Part shown: positions 1 through 8,232 of the stretch, piece by piece
How the letters are laid out: the number at the start of each line of letters is the position of its first letter
Numbering within the stretch: position 1 is the stretch's first letter
NCBI RefSeq assembly: GCF_018860565.1
Contig: NZ_JAHKPS010000018.1
Span: 434,001-498,000, forward strand
Direction of reading: 5' to 3'
DNA length: 64,000 nt
DNA from: Winogradskyella psychrotolerans
GTDB taxonomy: Bacteria; Bacteroidota; Bacteroidia; Flavobacteriales; Flavobacteriaceae
The notes under the pieces: generated by a model
What the model was told of the DNA's origin: nothing
Databases searched by the model: none
What the model saw: the letters and a program-made list of their open reading frames with translations, nothing else
Translations under genes and position numbers: made by a program

Positions 1-286
1 TTTCAAATTTCGTGATATACCAATAGCCATTATATTTATAAGGTACAGAAGAATCATCTTCTTTAATTCTGGCTTTCATTTCCTCAAACAAATCGGTCTG
101 AAAATCTTTTGTATGAGCCATTTCAGAATTACAATATTCGTTTTCGGCATTGAGATAATCTATAACTTCAGGATGTTCTCTGTCTTTCATCCAAAAATAA
201 TTATCAATACGAATATCACCATGTTTTTCTAACTGATGTGGAATCTTCTTGGCTATTGGAGGTGTTATATCTGGATTTTTTATCAT
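1..286 (-). CDS. Oligopeptidase B / prolyl oligopeptidase family (S9A), N-terminal part
   Basis: The minus-strand frame begins with ATG at 284-286 and runs off the window edge, so only about 95 N-terminal residues are present. They read as the start of an S9 serine peptidase: a PPIAKKIPH stretch, then DNYFWMKDREHPEVIDYL, then a run ending GYWYITKFE, which matches the opening of the beta-propeller region in oligopeptidase B proteins (PtrB type). Such enzymes cleave short peptides after basic residues, usually in the cytoplasm or periplasm. No signal peptide is visible. The catalytic Ser/Asp/His lie outside the window. The family is clear; the exact substrate class is inferred. Confidence 0.85.
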   Translation of the reverse strand, partial: MIKNPDITPPIAKKIPHQLEKHGDIRIDNYFWMKDREHPEVIDYLNAENEYCNSEMAHTKDFQTDLFEEMKARIKEDDSSVPYKYNGYWYITKFE

Positions 287-325
287 TTGATGTGAATATT
301 TAGTCTAAAAAAAGGCGCAATTTAG

Positions 326-333
326 TAATTTTG
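326..333 (+). promoter_or_regulatory. Bacteroidota -7 box for the YbaB/EbfC gene
   Basis: TAATTTTG matches the TAnnTTTG -7 element of Bacteroidota sigma-A promoters and lies 27 bases before the ATG at 361. It overlaps the possible TTG start at 331, which argues against that upstream start. Confidence 0.6.
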
Positions 334-360
334 CATCGTAAAAATTTAAAACACAAGATT

Positions 361-684
361 ATGTTTGGAGATATGATGGGTATGATGGGCAAATTAAAAG
401 AAGCTCAAAAAAAAGTTGAAGCAACTAAAGAACGTCTACATACCGTTTTAATTGATGAAACAAGTAACGACAACAAACTTAAAGTAACCATCACAGCTAA
501 CAGAACAATAAAGTCTATTGACATTGCTGATGAGTTGCTTGAAGACAAAGACATGTTAGAAGATTATTTAATCTTAACATTAAACAAAGCAATAGAAAAA
601 GCAACCAACGTACATGAAACAGAAGTTGCTGCTGTTGCTAAAGAAGGCATGCCAAGTATTCCTGGCATGGATATGTTTAAATAG
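361..684 (+). CDS. YbaB/EbfC family nucleoid-associated protein
   Basis: This is a 107-residue protein beginning [18 protein letters not shown], the usual opening of the YbaB/EbfC family. These small dimeric proteins bind DNA and associate with the nucleoid. The helical N-terminus, the central beta segment and the final [10 protein letters not shown] tail fit the family in order and length. An in-frame TTG at 331 would add ten residues, but it falls inside the promoter box, so ATG 361 is preferred. Its 3' end overlaps the convergent threonine aldolase gene by 8 bases. In many bacteria ybaB sits beside dnaX and recR; neither is here, which is common in Flavobacteria. Confidence 0.9.
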   Translation: MFGDMMGMMGKLKEAQKKVEATKERLHTVLIDETSNDNKLKVTITANRTIKSIDIADELLEDKDMLEDYLILTLNKAIEKATNVHETEVAAVAKEGMPSIPGMDMFK

Positions 685-1693
685 AATTTAATTCTGTTAA
701 AAGCTTGTCATGCATTTGGTCTGTATAATCCAAATGCGTGACCATGCGTAATTTATGGCTTCCCATTCCTATAATATGAATATGCTTTTCTTTTAAGTTA
801 TTTAAGAATTGTGCTTCATTCACACTGTCATTTAATTCAAAAATGACAATATTGGTTTCAATAGGTTCTACTTTTTTAATTATTGATAAGGTTGAAAGCA
901 ACGCTCCTATTTCTTTTGCTTTTTTATGGTCGTCCGCAAGGCGATTTATATTATGATCTAAAGCAAACAAACCTGCTGCTGCCAAATAACCAACTTGACG
1001 CATATTTCCACCAAAGAGTTTTCTTAAACTCAGTGATTGCTTCATTATTTCCTCATCACCTATTAGAACAGACCCCACAGGACACCCTAAACCTTTACTT
1101 AAACACACTGAAATTGTATCGAATGTATTGCCGTATTGAAGTGCCGATTCATTTTTAGCCACCATCGCATTCCACAGACGTGCTCCATCTAAATGAAAAC
1201 CTAAATTATTGGTTTTACAGACTTGTTTTATGGCTTCAATCTCTTTAAAATCCCAACAAGCTCCACCTCCTTTATTTGTCGTGTTTTCAACCTCAACTAA
1301 ACTCGATTGGCTATAATAATATTCTGATGGATTAATAGCCTCTTCAACCTGCGCAGCAGTAAACATACCGCGATCTCCATCTATCAATTTACAAGTTGCG
1401 CCACTGTGAAAAGCGACACCACCCACTTCATAATTATAGATATGTGCATATTTATCGCAAATAACTTCCTTGCCAGGATTGGTATGTAATTTTATAGCGA
1501 TTTGATTTGCCATGCTTCCAGACGGAAAAAATAAAGCCTTTTGTTTCCCAAACATTCTAGCCAATCGTTCTTCCAATTCATTCACTGTTGGATCTTCTCT
1601 AAAAACATCATCTCCAACCTGAGCTGACATCATAGCGTCTAACATTTCTTTTGACGGTTTAGTAACAGTATCACTTCGTAAATCTATAATCAT
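677..1693 (-). CDS. ltaE: Low-specificity L-threonine aldolase
   Basis: This 338-residue PLP enzyme of the beta-eliminating lyase family splits L-threonine or L-allo-threonine into glycine and acetaldehyde in the cytoplasm. The start [17 protein letters not shown] is diagnostic. Other family segments are [25 protein letters not shown] and [14 protein letters not shown], whose Lys at about residue 200 should bind PLP. Length is normal for the family. It converges on the YbaB gene with an 8-base overlap of ends. The acetaldehyde it can release is a substrate type for the aldehyde dehydrogenase near 28 kb, but no genetic link is visible. Confidence 0.93.
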   Translation of the reverse strand: MIIDLRSDTVTKPSKEMLDAMMSAQVGDDVFREDPTVNELEERLARMFGKQKALFFPSGSMANQIAIKLHTNPGKEVICDKYAHIYNYEVGGVAFHSGATCKLIDGDRGMFTAAQVEEAINPSEYYYSQSSLVEVENTTNKGGGACWDFKEIEAIKQVCKTNNLGFHLDGARLWNAMVAKNESALQYGNTFDTISVCLSKGLGCPVGSVLIGDEEIMKQSLSLRKLFGGNMRQVGYLAAAGLFALDHNINRLADDHKKAKEIGALLSTLSIIKKVEPIETNIVIFELNDSVNEAQFLNNLKEKHIHIIGMGSHKLRMVTHLDYTDQMHDKLLTELNSI

Positions 1694-1774
1694 TTGTATT
1701 GCATATTTCAGACGATAAAATTACGGAATTTCCAAAAAACCGATTCAAAATTATGGCACTTTAACAACGCACCT

Positions 1775-1782
1775 TATATTTG
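1775..1782 (+). promoter_or_regulatory. -7 box for prfB
   Basis: TATATTTG fits TAnnTTTG and sits 18 bases before the prfB ATG, predicting a very short leader. No clear -33 TTTG is seen; only a TTT at about 1760. Confidence 0.6.
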
Positions 1783-1800
1783 TATAAAAATCTACTATTT

Positions 1801-2905
1801 ATGATTACATCAGATCAAATAAAAGATCTTAATTCCCGTCTAGACGTACTTAGACAATATCTTTGACTTAGATGCTAAGCTCATAGAAATCGCTAACGAA
1901 GAAGAACAAACTTTTGATCCAAATTTCTGGAATGATTCTAAAGCCGCCGAATTGGTTATGAAATCTATTCGAGAGAAAAAAAGTTGGGTTAACGATTATA
2001 ACAACGCCAAATCGCTTTTTGAAGATTTAGAAGTCATATACGAATTCTATAAAGAAGATGAAGCGCCTATGGAAAATGTGGAAGCACGTTATGCTACTGC
2101 AATCAATGCCATTGAAAAGCTAGAGTTTAAAAATATGCTTTCGGAAGAAGGTGACAGTTTAAGTGCTGTTTTACAAATTACAGCTGGCGCAGGAGGAACT
2201 GAATCTTGTGATTGGGCAAGTATGCTAATGCGTATGTATTTAATGTATGCCGAAAAAAATGGTTATAAAGTAAAAGAACTTAACCTTCAAGATGGTGATG
2301 TTGCTGGTATAAAAACGGTAACCTTAGAAATTGAAGGTGATTTTGCTTTTGGTTGGCTTAAAGGAGAAAACGGCGTGCATCGTTTAGTACGTATTTCTCC
2401 ATTTGACAGCAACGCAAAACGCCATACGAGTTTTGCTTCCGTTTACGTCTATCCCTTAGTTGATGATACAATTGAGATTGACATTAATCCGGCAGATATT
2501 GAAATCACAACAGCACGTTCGAGTGGAGCTGGCGGACAAAATGTAAACAAAGTAGAAACAAAAGTTCAATTATTACATAAACCATCAGGCATACAAATTC
2601 AATGTTCAGAAACACGTTCTCAACACGATAACAGAACAAGAGCCATGCAAATGTTAAAGTCGCAATTATATGAAATTGAGCTACAAAAACAAATGGCACA
2701 GCGTGACGATATTGAGGCTGGAAAAATGAAAATTGAATGGGGAAGTCAAATTAGAAACTACGTAATGCATCCTTATAAGTTAGTAAAAGACGTCCGTTCT
2801 GCTTACGAAACAGGAAATGTTGATGCTGTTATGGATGGAGATATAGAACCCTTCTTAAAAGCGTATTTAATGATGATGGGACAAAAAGAAGATTCGGCAT
2901 TATAA
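1801..2905 (+). CDS. prfB: Peptide chain release factor 2, programmed +1 frameshift
   Basis: RF2 ends translation at UGA and UAA. The gene starts at ATG 1801, and its first 21 codons end in CTT followed by an in-frame TGA at 1864-1866. Skipping T1864 continues as DLDAKL in the +1 frame to the stop at 2905. The slippery site TAT CTT TGA C is the same as the E. coli core. The downstream part carries the SPF anticodon-like motif (ISPFDS) and the GGQ loop ([12 protein letters not shown]), so the product is functional. Total size, about 367 residues, is normal. Unlike E. coli, no AGGGGG-like Shine-Dalgarno stimulator precedes the site; the bases there are CTTAGACAA. The frameshift is the known autoregulation of RF2, not a sequencing fault. 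Confidence 0.96.
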
Positions 2906-2948
2906 TTGCAATACATCTAAATAGATACTGAACTAAATTCAGCATAAA

Positions 2949-3290
2949 ATGATTAAAATATACCACAATCCACGATGTTCAAAATCTAGACAAGGTCTTT
3001 CTATATTAGAAGCATCCGGAAAAGAATTTGAAATTATAAAATATTTAGAAGAGGAATTAACATCTAAAGAACTTCTGTCAATTATTTCTAAATTGGGTAT
3101 AAAACCAATGGACTTAATCAGAAAAAATGAAGCCATTTGGAAATCTGATTACAAAGGTAAAACACTGTCTGATCAGGAAATTATTGAGGCTATGCTTAAA
3201 CATCCTAAATTAATAGAGCGACCAATTGTAATTAACGAAGACAAAGCAACTATTGGCAGACCTACAGACAACATTATAAAAATCCTATAA
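2949..3290 (+). CDS. arsC: ArsC family protein (arsenate reductase, glutaredoxin type)
   Basis: This 113-residue cytoplasmic protein has the thioredoxin-like ArsC fold. The start MIKIYHNPRCSKSRQ holds catalytic Cys10, and R91-P92 (in ERPIVI) plus a later GRP are the other conserved active-site elements. The family reduces arsenate to arsenite with glutathione or glutaredoxin, but Flavobacteria often carry it as a lone housekeeping gene of unclear substrate. No arsenite pump or ArsR lies nearby, so arsenic resistance is not supported by context. It follows prfB by 43 bases and its stop is one base from the next ATG, so the two are co-transcribed. Confidence 0.88.
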   Translation: MIKIYHNPRCSKSRQGLSILEASGKEFEIIKYLEEELTSKELLSIISKLGIKPMDLIRKNEAIWKSDYKGKTLSDQEIIEAMLKHPKLIERPIVINEDKATIGRPTDNIIKIL

Positions 3291-3291
3291 T

Positions 3292-3759
3292 ATGAAAAAC
3301 ACATTTTTAATTATTTTCTTATTGTTTATTAGCTTAAATGCTTTTAGTCAAAGAAATAGAGACATAGGTAGAATACCACAAGCAACCAACGAACCCACAG
3401 AGCAAGAAATTGCTACACGAGAGCGTGAAGTGGAGGAACGCAAGGATGAATATATTAATAACTTCTTATCTACTTTAGAAGGAGACGAATTTCAAAAACA
3501 CATTACAAAACAAACAATAGTTAGTTTTTTTGATGCTAAACTTGCTATACTTAAAATAAAATATGAGCATTATCTTGATCGTAAAGCAGCAATAGAGCAC
3601 TTAGAAAAAACGCATTTCACTGAACTAAAAGAACTTATATCAGAAAGTGACATGACCAAGATCACAGAAATGATTAAAGGCGAATTTGATGAAAAGGAAG
3701 TTGTAAAAAAGAAGAAAGAAAAACGTAAAAAAAAGAAGCGAAGAAAGAACAAAGACTAA
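3292..3759 (+). CDS. Secreted protein of unknown function with basic C-terminal tail
   Basis: I do not recognise this 155-residue protein. It opens with a signal peptide (residues 1-20, cleavage likely after NAFSQ), then a charged helical region (EREVEERKDEY), a middle part with FLSTLEGDEFQKH, and a tail after about residue 135 made almost only of Lys, Arg and Glu. It starts one base after the arsC-like stop, so it belongs to that transcript. The lysine-rich tail could bind an acidic polymer or nucleic acid, but this is only a composition-based guess. Confidence 0.75.
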   Translation: MKNTFLIIFLLFISLNAFSQRNRDIGRIPQATNEPTEQEIATREREVEERKDEYINNFLSTLEGDEFQKHITKQTIVSFFDAKLAILKIKYEHYLDRKAAIEHLEKTHFTELKELISESDMTKITEMIKGEFDEKEVVKKKKEKRKKKKRRKNKD

Positions 3760-3812
3760 TTTTTTTTTAGGAAAAAATTCACACATTTTTAACAGATGTC
3801 TTTAACAAAAGA

Positions 3813-3846
3813 TTAACCAATTTCGGTTAAACTAAAGGTATTTTTG
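3813..3846 (+). promoter_or_regulatory. Inverted repeat plus -7 box before the outer-membrane receptor gene
   Basis: TTAACC-AATTTC-GGTTAA (3813-3830) is a perfect 6-6-6 inverted repeat. Eight bases downstream lies TATTTTTG (3839-3846), a TAnnTTTG -7 box, 36 bases before the ATG. The repeat sits where the -33 element should be, so a protein bound there would compete with or assist RNA polymerase. Confidence 0.5.
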
Positions 3847-3882
3847 CACGTCTAACAAGCACTAACCTTATAAACTTTTGTA

Positions 3883-6411
3883 ATGAAATCACATCTTTTT
3901 ACGGCTCTTTTATTAATATTCTCCCTCTCTTTTTCTTTTGCTCAAAAAGATGTTAAAATAGAAGGTACTGTTCTTGAAGAAGACACCAATATTCCTTTAG
4001 AATACGCAACAGTTGTTGTTAAGACAAAAGCAGATAATAAAATTATAACAGGAGGTATTACAGACACTAAAGGGAAATTTAAAGTTGAAGTTCCTGCTGG
4101 CACATACATTATATCTGTAGAATACATTTCATATAAAACAAAGACTTTTCCAGAACAGACCATTTTAGAAAACACTAATTTAGGTACGATTAATCTTGCC
4201 TTAGATGTTGCTACTCTAAATGAAGTTATGGTTGTAGCAGAACGAACTACCGTAGAGATTAAACTAGATAAAAAAGTTTATAACATTGGTAAAGATTTAA
4301 CCACAGCTGGTGGAACTGTCAGTGACGCTCTTAACAACGTCCCTTCTGTAACAGTAGATGTAGAAGGAGCCATTAGTCTTCGAGGAAATGAAAATGTACG
4401 TATTTTAATTAATGGTAAGCCATCTGCAATGGCTGGTTTTGGAGATAGCAATGTATTAAGTCAATTACCTGCAGAAGCTATTGAACGTGTCGAAGTGATT
4501 ACCTCTCCTTCTGCTAGATACGATGCCGAAGGTACAGCAGGAATATTAAACATTATTTTAAGACAAAAAGAAACCCTTGGCTTTAATGGCTCTGTAACCT
4601 TAACCGCTGGTAATCCAGATAACCTTGGAGTTTCAGCTGCATTAAATTACCGTAAAGAAAAATACAATCTGTTTTCTAATTTTGGATGGCGTTACAATGA
4701 TGCACCACGTAATACATACACCGATGTTAACTACTTTGATAACACAGATGAAAATGGTCAACTTTTAGAGCCTACATACAGAAGAATTATTGAAACAAAA
4801 AAAGTTGAACGCTTAAATAGAAACTACAACGCCAACATAGGCATGGAGTATTTTTTAAATGAATCCTCTTCGCTAACAGGTAGTTTATTTTATAATTTTG
4901 GAAATGATGCAGATACATCTATAAATTATAGTGAGCGTTTTAATGCTGGTAGTATTGTTGAAGAAACACTTAGAAGAGAAAAAGAAACAGAAAAAGATCA
5001 CAGATATCAAATTGCACTTAATTATGAAAAACGTTTTGGTGACGATCGCGACCATAAATTAACTGCCGACTTTCAATTTGAAAAGGACAGTGAAGATGGA
5101 CTTACCTATTTAAATGAAGATTATATTTTCACTAATCAAACTGAGCCAGACCCTTTCCAAATAGAACAAGAATTCACTTACGAAAAACAAAAAGAATACT
5201 TGTTTCAAGCTGATTATGTGTTGCCCTTAGGTGAAGATTCTCGTTTTGAAGCTGGATACCGAGGAAATTTTAAAAACAGCAATACAGATTACCAACTCGA
5301 CCAAGAAGACACAGACACAGGAATTATTACAATCAATGAAGAAATTTCGAATATTTTCGATTACACTGAAAACATAAATGCTCTATACACGCAATACGGT
5401 TCAAAACTTGGTAAGTTCTCATTTCTATTAGGGCTAAGATTAGAAAACACCCAATTAAAAGGAAAAATTGACTCACGCTTAACCGAGCAAGAATTAAATG
5501 AAACTTTTGGATTCCCTATAGACACAGATTTTGACAAGAACTATTTAGGCTTATTCCCTACGGTAAACCTTATCTATAATCTTTCATCTGCTGATTCTGA
5601 TATTGAAGAAAGCATAACGTTAGGTTACAATAGAAGAATTAACCGCCCACGTGGTTGGTATATAAACCCATTCCCTTCACGATCTAGTAGAACCAATGTC
5701 TTTCAAGGAAATCCAAATTTAGATCCTGCATTCTCTAGCACATTTGATTTAGGCTATCTAAAACGTTGGGAAAAGTTTACGCTAACGTCTTCTATTTATT
5801 ACCAACACGAAACAGATTCATTTGAACGGGTACAAGAAAACACTGGACAGCCAACTACAGATGGTATTAATATTATTAGAACCATACCAATTAACCTTTC
5901 AACAAACAAACGTACAGGTGCCGAACTTGGTTTAATGTACAACCCTGAAAAATGGTTGAGATTGAACTCTAGTATTAATTTCTTTCAATTCGAAACCGAA
6001 GGAAAATTTAATGATAAAGATTACGGTGCAAAAAACACAAGTTGGTTCGCTCGCTTTAGTTCTAAAGTCACTTTACCTCTAGCTATAGATTGGCAAACAA
6101 GTGCATTTTACAGAGGTGCTAGACAAAACGCCCAATCTGACACCGAAGGCATTTTCTCTTTAGATCTTGCGTTTAGTAAAGAAATATTAAACAAACAGGC
6201 AACAATATCTGTTAATGTTAGAGATTTACTCAACTCTAGAAAATACAAATCATTAACTACCACTGATTTCTATGATCGTTACAGCGAATTTCAATGGAGA
6301 CAACGTCAAATTAATGTCTCTTTTATCTATAGATTTAACCAAAGATTAAACAATAAAGACCGTTCTAGACAACGCGGAAATGGTGGAGACGATATGGAAT
6401 TTGAAGGCTAA
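3883..6411 (+). CDS. TonB-dependent-receptor-like outer membrane barrel protein (OMP_b-brl_3 type)
   Basis: This 842-residue outer-membrane protein has a signal peptide (residues 1-20, ending SFSFAQ), then a carboxypeptidase-regulatory-like beta-sandwich (about 24-105, with GTVLEEDTNIPLEYATV), then a plug domain (about 130-220, with SLRGNENVRILINGKP and IERVEVITSPSARYDAEG). The rest is a beta-barrel of alternating aromatic strands. This order defines the outer-membrane beta-barrel family related to TonB receptors but outside classical SusC proteins. No SusD-like lipoprotein lies beside it, so a glycan-uptake role is not supported. The ligand is unknown. It has its own promoter and ends at a strong terminator, so it is a single-gene unit. 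Confidence 0.88.
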   Translation: MKSHLFTALLLIFSLSFSFAQKDVKIEGTVLEEDTNIPLEYATVVVKTKADNKIITGGITDTKGKFKVEVPAGTYIISVEYISYKTKTFPEQTILENTNLGTINLALDVATLNEVMVVAERTTVEIKLDKKVYNIGKDLTTAGGTVSDALNNVPSVTVDVEGAISLRGNENVRILINGKPSAMAGFGDSNVLSQLPAEAIERVEVITSPSARYDAEGTAGILNIILRQKETLGFNGSVTLTAGNPDNLGVSAALNYRKEKYNLFSNFGWRYNDAPRNTYTDVNYFDNTDENGQLLEPTYRRIIETKKVERLNRNYNANIGMEYFLNESSSLTGSLFYNFGNDADTSINYSERFNAGSIVEETLRREKETEKDHRYQIALNYEKRFGDDRDHKLTADFQFEKDSEDGLTYLNEDYIFTNQTEPDPFQIEQEFTYEKQKEYLFQADYVLPLGEDSRFEAGYRGNFKNSNTDYQLDQEDTDTGIITINEEISNIFDYTENINALYTQYGSKLGKFSFLLGLRLENTQLKGKIDSRLTEQELNETFGFPIDTDFDKNYLGLFPTVNLIYNLSSADSDIEESITLGYNRRINRPRGWYINPFPSRSSRTNVFQGNPNLDPAFSSTFDLGYLKRWEKFTLTSSIYYQHETDSFERVQENTGQPTTDGINIIRTIPINLSTNKRTGAELGLMYNPEKWLRLNSSINFFQFETEGKFNDKDYGAKNTSWFARFSSKVTLPLAIDWQTSAFYRGARQNAQSDTEGIFSLDLAFSKEILNKQATISVNVRDLLNSRKYKSLTTTDFYDRYSEFQWRQRQINVSFIYRFNQRLNNKDRSRQRGNGGDDMEFEG

Positions 6412-6443
6412 AACTTAGTCATTAAACTGATATTACAAATAAC

Positions 6444-6477
6444 AAAAGGCACATTTAAAAAACTGAATGTGCCTTTT
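6444..6477. terminator. Intrinsic terminator between convergent receptor gene and aceA
   Basis: AAAAGGCACATT (6444-6455) pairs perfectly with AATGTGCCTTTT (6466-6477) around a 10-base loop. T runs on one side and A runs on the other let it act for both converging units. Confidence 0.9.
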
Positions 6478-6517
6478 TTAATTAAAATCAAAATAGTTAT
6501 ATGATAGTATTACCTAC

Positions 6518-8149
6518 TTACGCTACCTCGCTTAATTTTTGATTGGTTTTATCATTCTTAGATTTTACTTCAAATTGGTTTGAGGTATTATTTACTCCAC
6601 TCGCTTTTAAAGCTTTTTCACCTGCAAAAAATGTTTTATGATCATCACCAAGATCAGAACCTGCCATTCTTTGATGTTTTACACAAGACACGCTTTTACG
6701 AATCTCTTGTCGCTGTACACCTTTAACATAAGCTAACATACCTTCTTCTCCAAAATACCCTTCAGTTAAATCGTTCATATGAAGTGCTGTAGTATGATAC
6801 GTTGGTAAGGTAATTAAGTGATGAAAAATACCAGCTTCTCTAGCGCCATCTATTTGAAACGTTTTAATTTTCTCATCTGCTCTATGGCATAATTCTGAAT
6901 GATCGTATTCTGCATCCATTAAATTATTTCTATCGTAAGCCGTCATATTTTCACCTTCTGCAAGCATTTCATCAAAGACCTGATTACGGAAGTTTAAAGT
7001 CCAGTTAAACGATGGTGAATTATTATAAACCAATTTAGCATTTGGCACCACTTCTCTAATTCGGTTTACCATGTGTGCAATCTGTTTTACATTTGGTGTT
7101 GGAGTTTCAATCCACAATAAATCTGCACCATTTTGAAGACTTGTTACACAATCTAAAACAACACGATCAATATTAGAGCCCTCTTTAAACTTATACAAAC
7201 CATTTGCTAGTCTAATTGGACGTACTAATTTACCATCACGCTTCAATAAAACATCGTCTTCTTTAGCGTTTTCTATCTCCACTTCTTCTGCATCAACAAA
7301 CGCTAAATATTGCGAAGCTAGATCTCCTGGTTCTTGGCTTACTGGTAGTTTTTGAGTTAATCCTGCTCCTTCAGAATCTGTTCTTGCCACTATAATACCA
7401 TCTTCTACACCTAACTCTAAAAAAGCATATCTCACCGCATTTAATTTTGCAATAAAATCTTCATGAGGCACAGTAACTTTCCCATCTTGATGCCCACATT
7501 GCTTCGCATCAGATACTTGGTTTTCAATTTGAATAGCACAAGCTCCAGCCTGAATCATCTTTTTTGCTAGCAAATACGTCGCTTCTTCATTTCCAAAACC
7601 TGCATCTATGTCTGCAATAATTGGAACGATATGTGTTTCAAAATTATCTATTTGATCTTGCACATCTTCTCCGTTCTCTTTCCTTCTAAACAAATCATTT
7701 AATTCAATAGCATCTGCTTGGCGTAAGAAATCATAAATCTCTTCAATAAGTCCTGAAACAGCAGTTTTCTCATGCATAGACTGATCTGGTAAGGGGCCAA
7801 ATTCTGAACGCAATGCAGCCACCATCCAACCTGAAAGGTATAAATATTTTTTATTGGTTGTCTTATGATGCTTTTTTACAGCAATCATTTTTTGCTGCGC
7901 CACAAATCCATGCCAGCACCCTAAAGATTGTGTGTATTGTGATGTATCTGCATCGTACTCAGCCATATCTTTTCGCATAATTGCTGCTGTGTATTTTGCA
8001 ATACCTAACCCTGTTCTAAATTGATTTTGAGCAACCATTCTAGCTGCACTTTCCGGATTAATGGCAGCCCAAGTTTGCCCGTACTTTTCTTTAAGATCTC
8101 TTACCGTTTGTAATGCTGAACGATAGTTAGTTTGTGCTAAATTTTTCAT
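6518..8149 (-). CDS. aceA: Isocitrate lyase (glyoxylate shunt)
   Basis: Isocitrate lyase splits isocitrate into glyoxylate and succinate, allowing growth on two-carbon compounds. The 543-residue protein has the signature KQCGHQDGKVTVPHEDF around the catalytic Cys (KQCGH, a variant of the usual KKCGH), plus DIDAGFGNEEATYLLAK, which carries metal-binding acidic residues, and LIWIETPTPNV-like segments. It is longer than the 434-residue E. coli enzyme and matches the roughly 530-residue long class. It lies downstream of aceB on the same strand with an 83-base gap holding a hairpin. The divergent ScfR/RamB-like gene upstream of aceB is the likely regulator. Confidence 0.96.
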   Translation of the reverse strand: MKNLAQTNYRSALQTVRDLKEKYGQTWAAINPESAARMVAQNQFRTGLGIAKYTAAIMRKDMAEYDADTSQYTQSLGCWHGFVAQQKMIAVKKHHKTTNKKYLYLSGWMVAALRSEFGPLPDQSMHEKTAVSGLIEEIYDFLRQADAIELNDLFRRKENGEDVQDQIDNFETHIVPIIADIDAGFGNEEATYLLAKKMIQAGACAIQIENQVSDAKQCGHQDGKVTVPHEDFIAKLNAVRYAFLELGVEDGIIVARTDSEGAGLTQKLPVSQEPGDLASQYLAFVDAEEVEIENAKEDDVLLKRDGKLVRPIRLANGLYKFKEGSNIDRVVLDCVTSLQNGADLLWIETPTPNVKQIAHMVNRIREVVPNAKLVYNNSPSFNWTLNFRNQVFDEMLAEGENMTAYDRNNLMDAEYDHSELCHRADEKIKTFQIDGAREAGIFHHLITLPTYHTTALHMNDLTEGYFGEEGMLAYVKGVQRQEIRKSVSCVKHQRMAGSDLGDDHKTFFAGEKALKASGVNNTSNQFEVKSKNDKTNQKLSEVA

Positions 8150-8195
8150 AATTTTGTTTTGATTATTAATGTTTATTCCAAATTTTGATAATTAG

Positions 8196-8226
8196 GTCTC
8201 GTTAACTATTCCAGTAGTTGCGAGAC
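8196..8226 (-). other. Hairpin between aceB and aceA
   Basis: GTCTCG (8196-8201) and CGAGAC (8221-8226) form a perfect stem, extended inward by AACTA/TAGTT past a small asymmetric bulge, with a six-base loop. In the aceB-to-aceA direction no U run follows, so it is not a standard terminator. It could be a processing or stability element. Confidence 0.6.
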
Positions 8227-8232
8227 ATTTTT

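Noticed and set aside
331..360. Upstream TTG start adding ten residues to the YbaB/EbfC protein
   Set aside because: The TTG lies inside the -7 promoter box and the family starts at MFGDMM.
1858..1952. prfB as a broken gene with a missing N-terminus
   Set aside because: CTT TGA C is the known programmed frameshift site, and both halves join into a full RF2.
3700..3760. Low-complexity A-rich repeat
   Set aside because: It encodes the lysine/arginine-rich tail of the secreted protein and is in frame to a stop.
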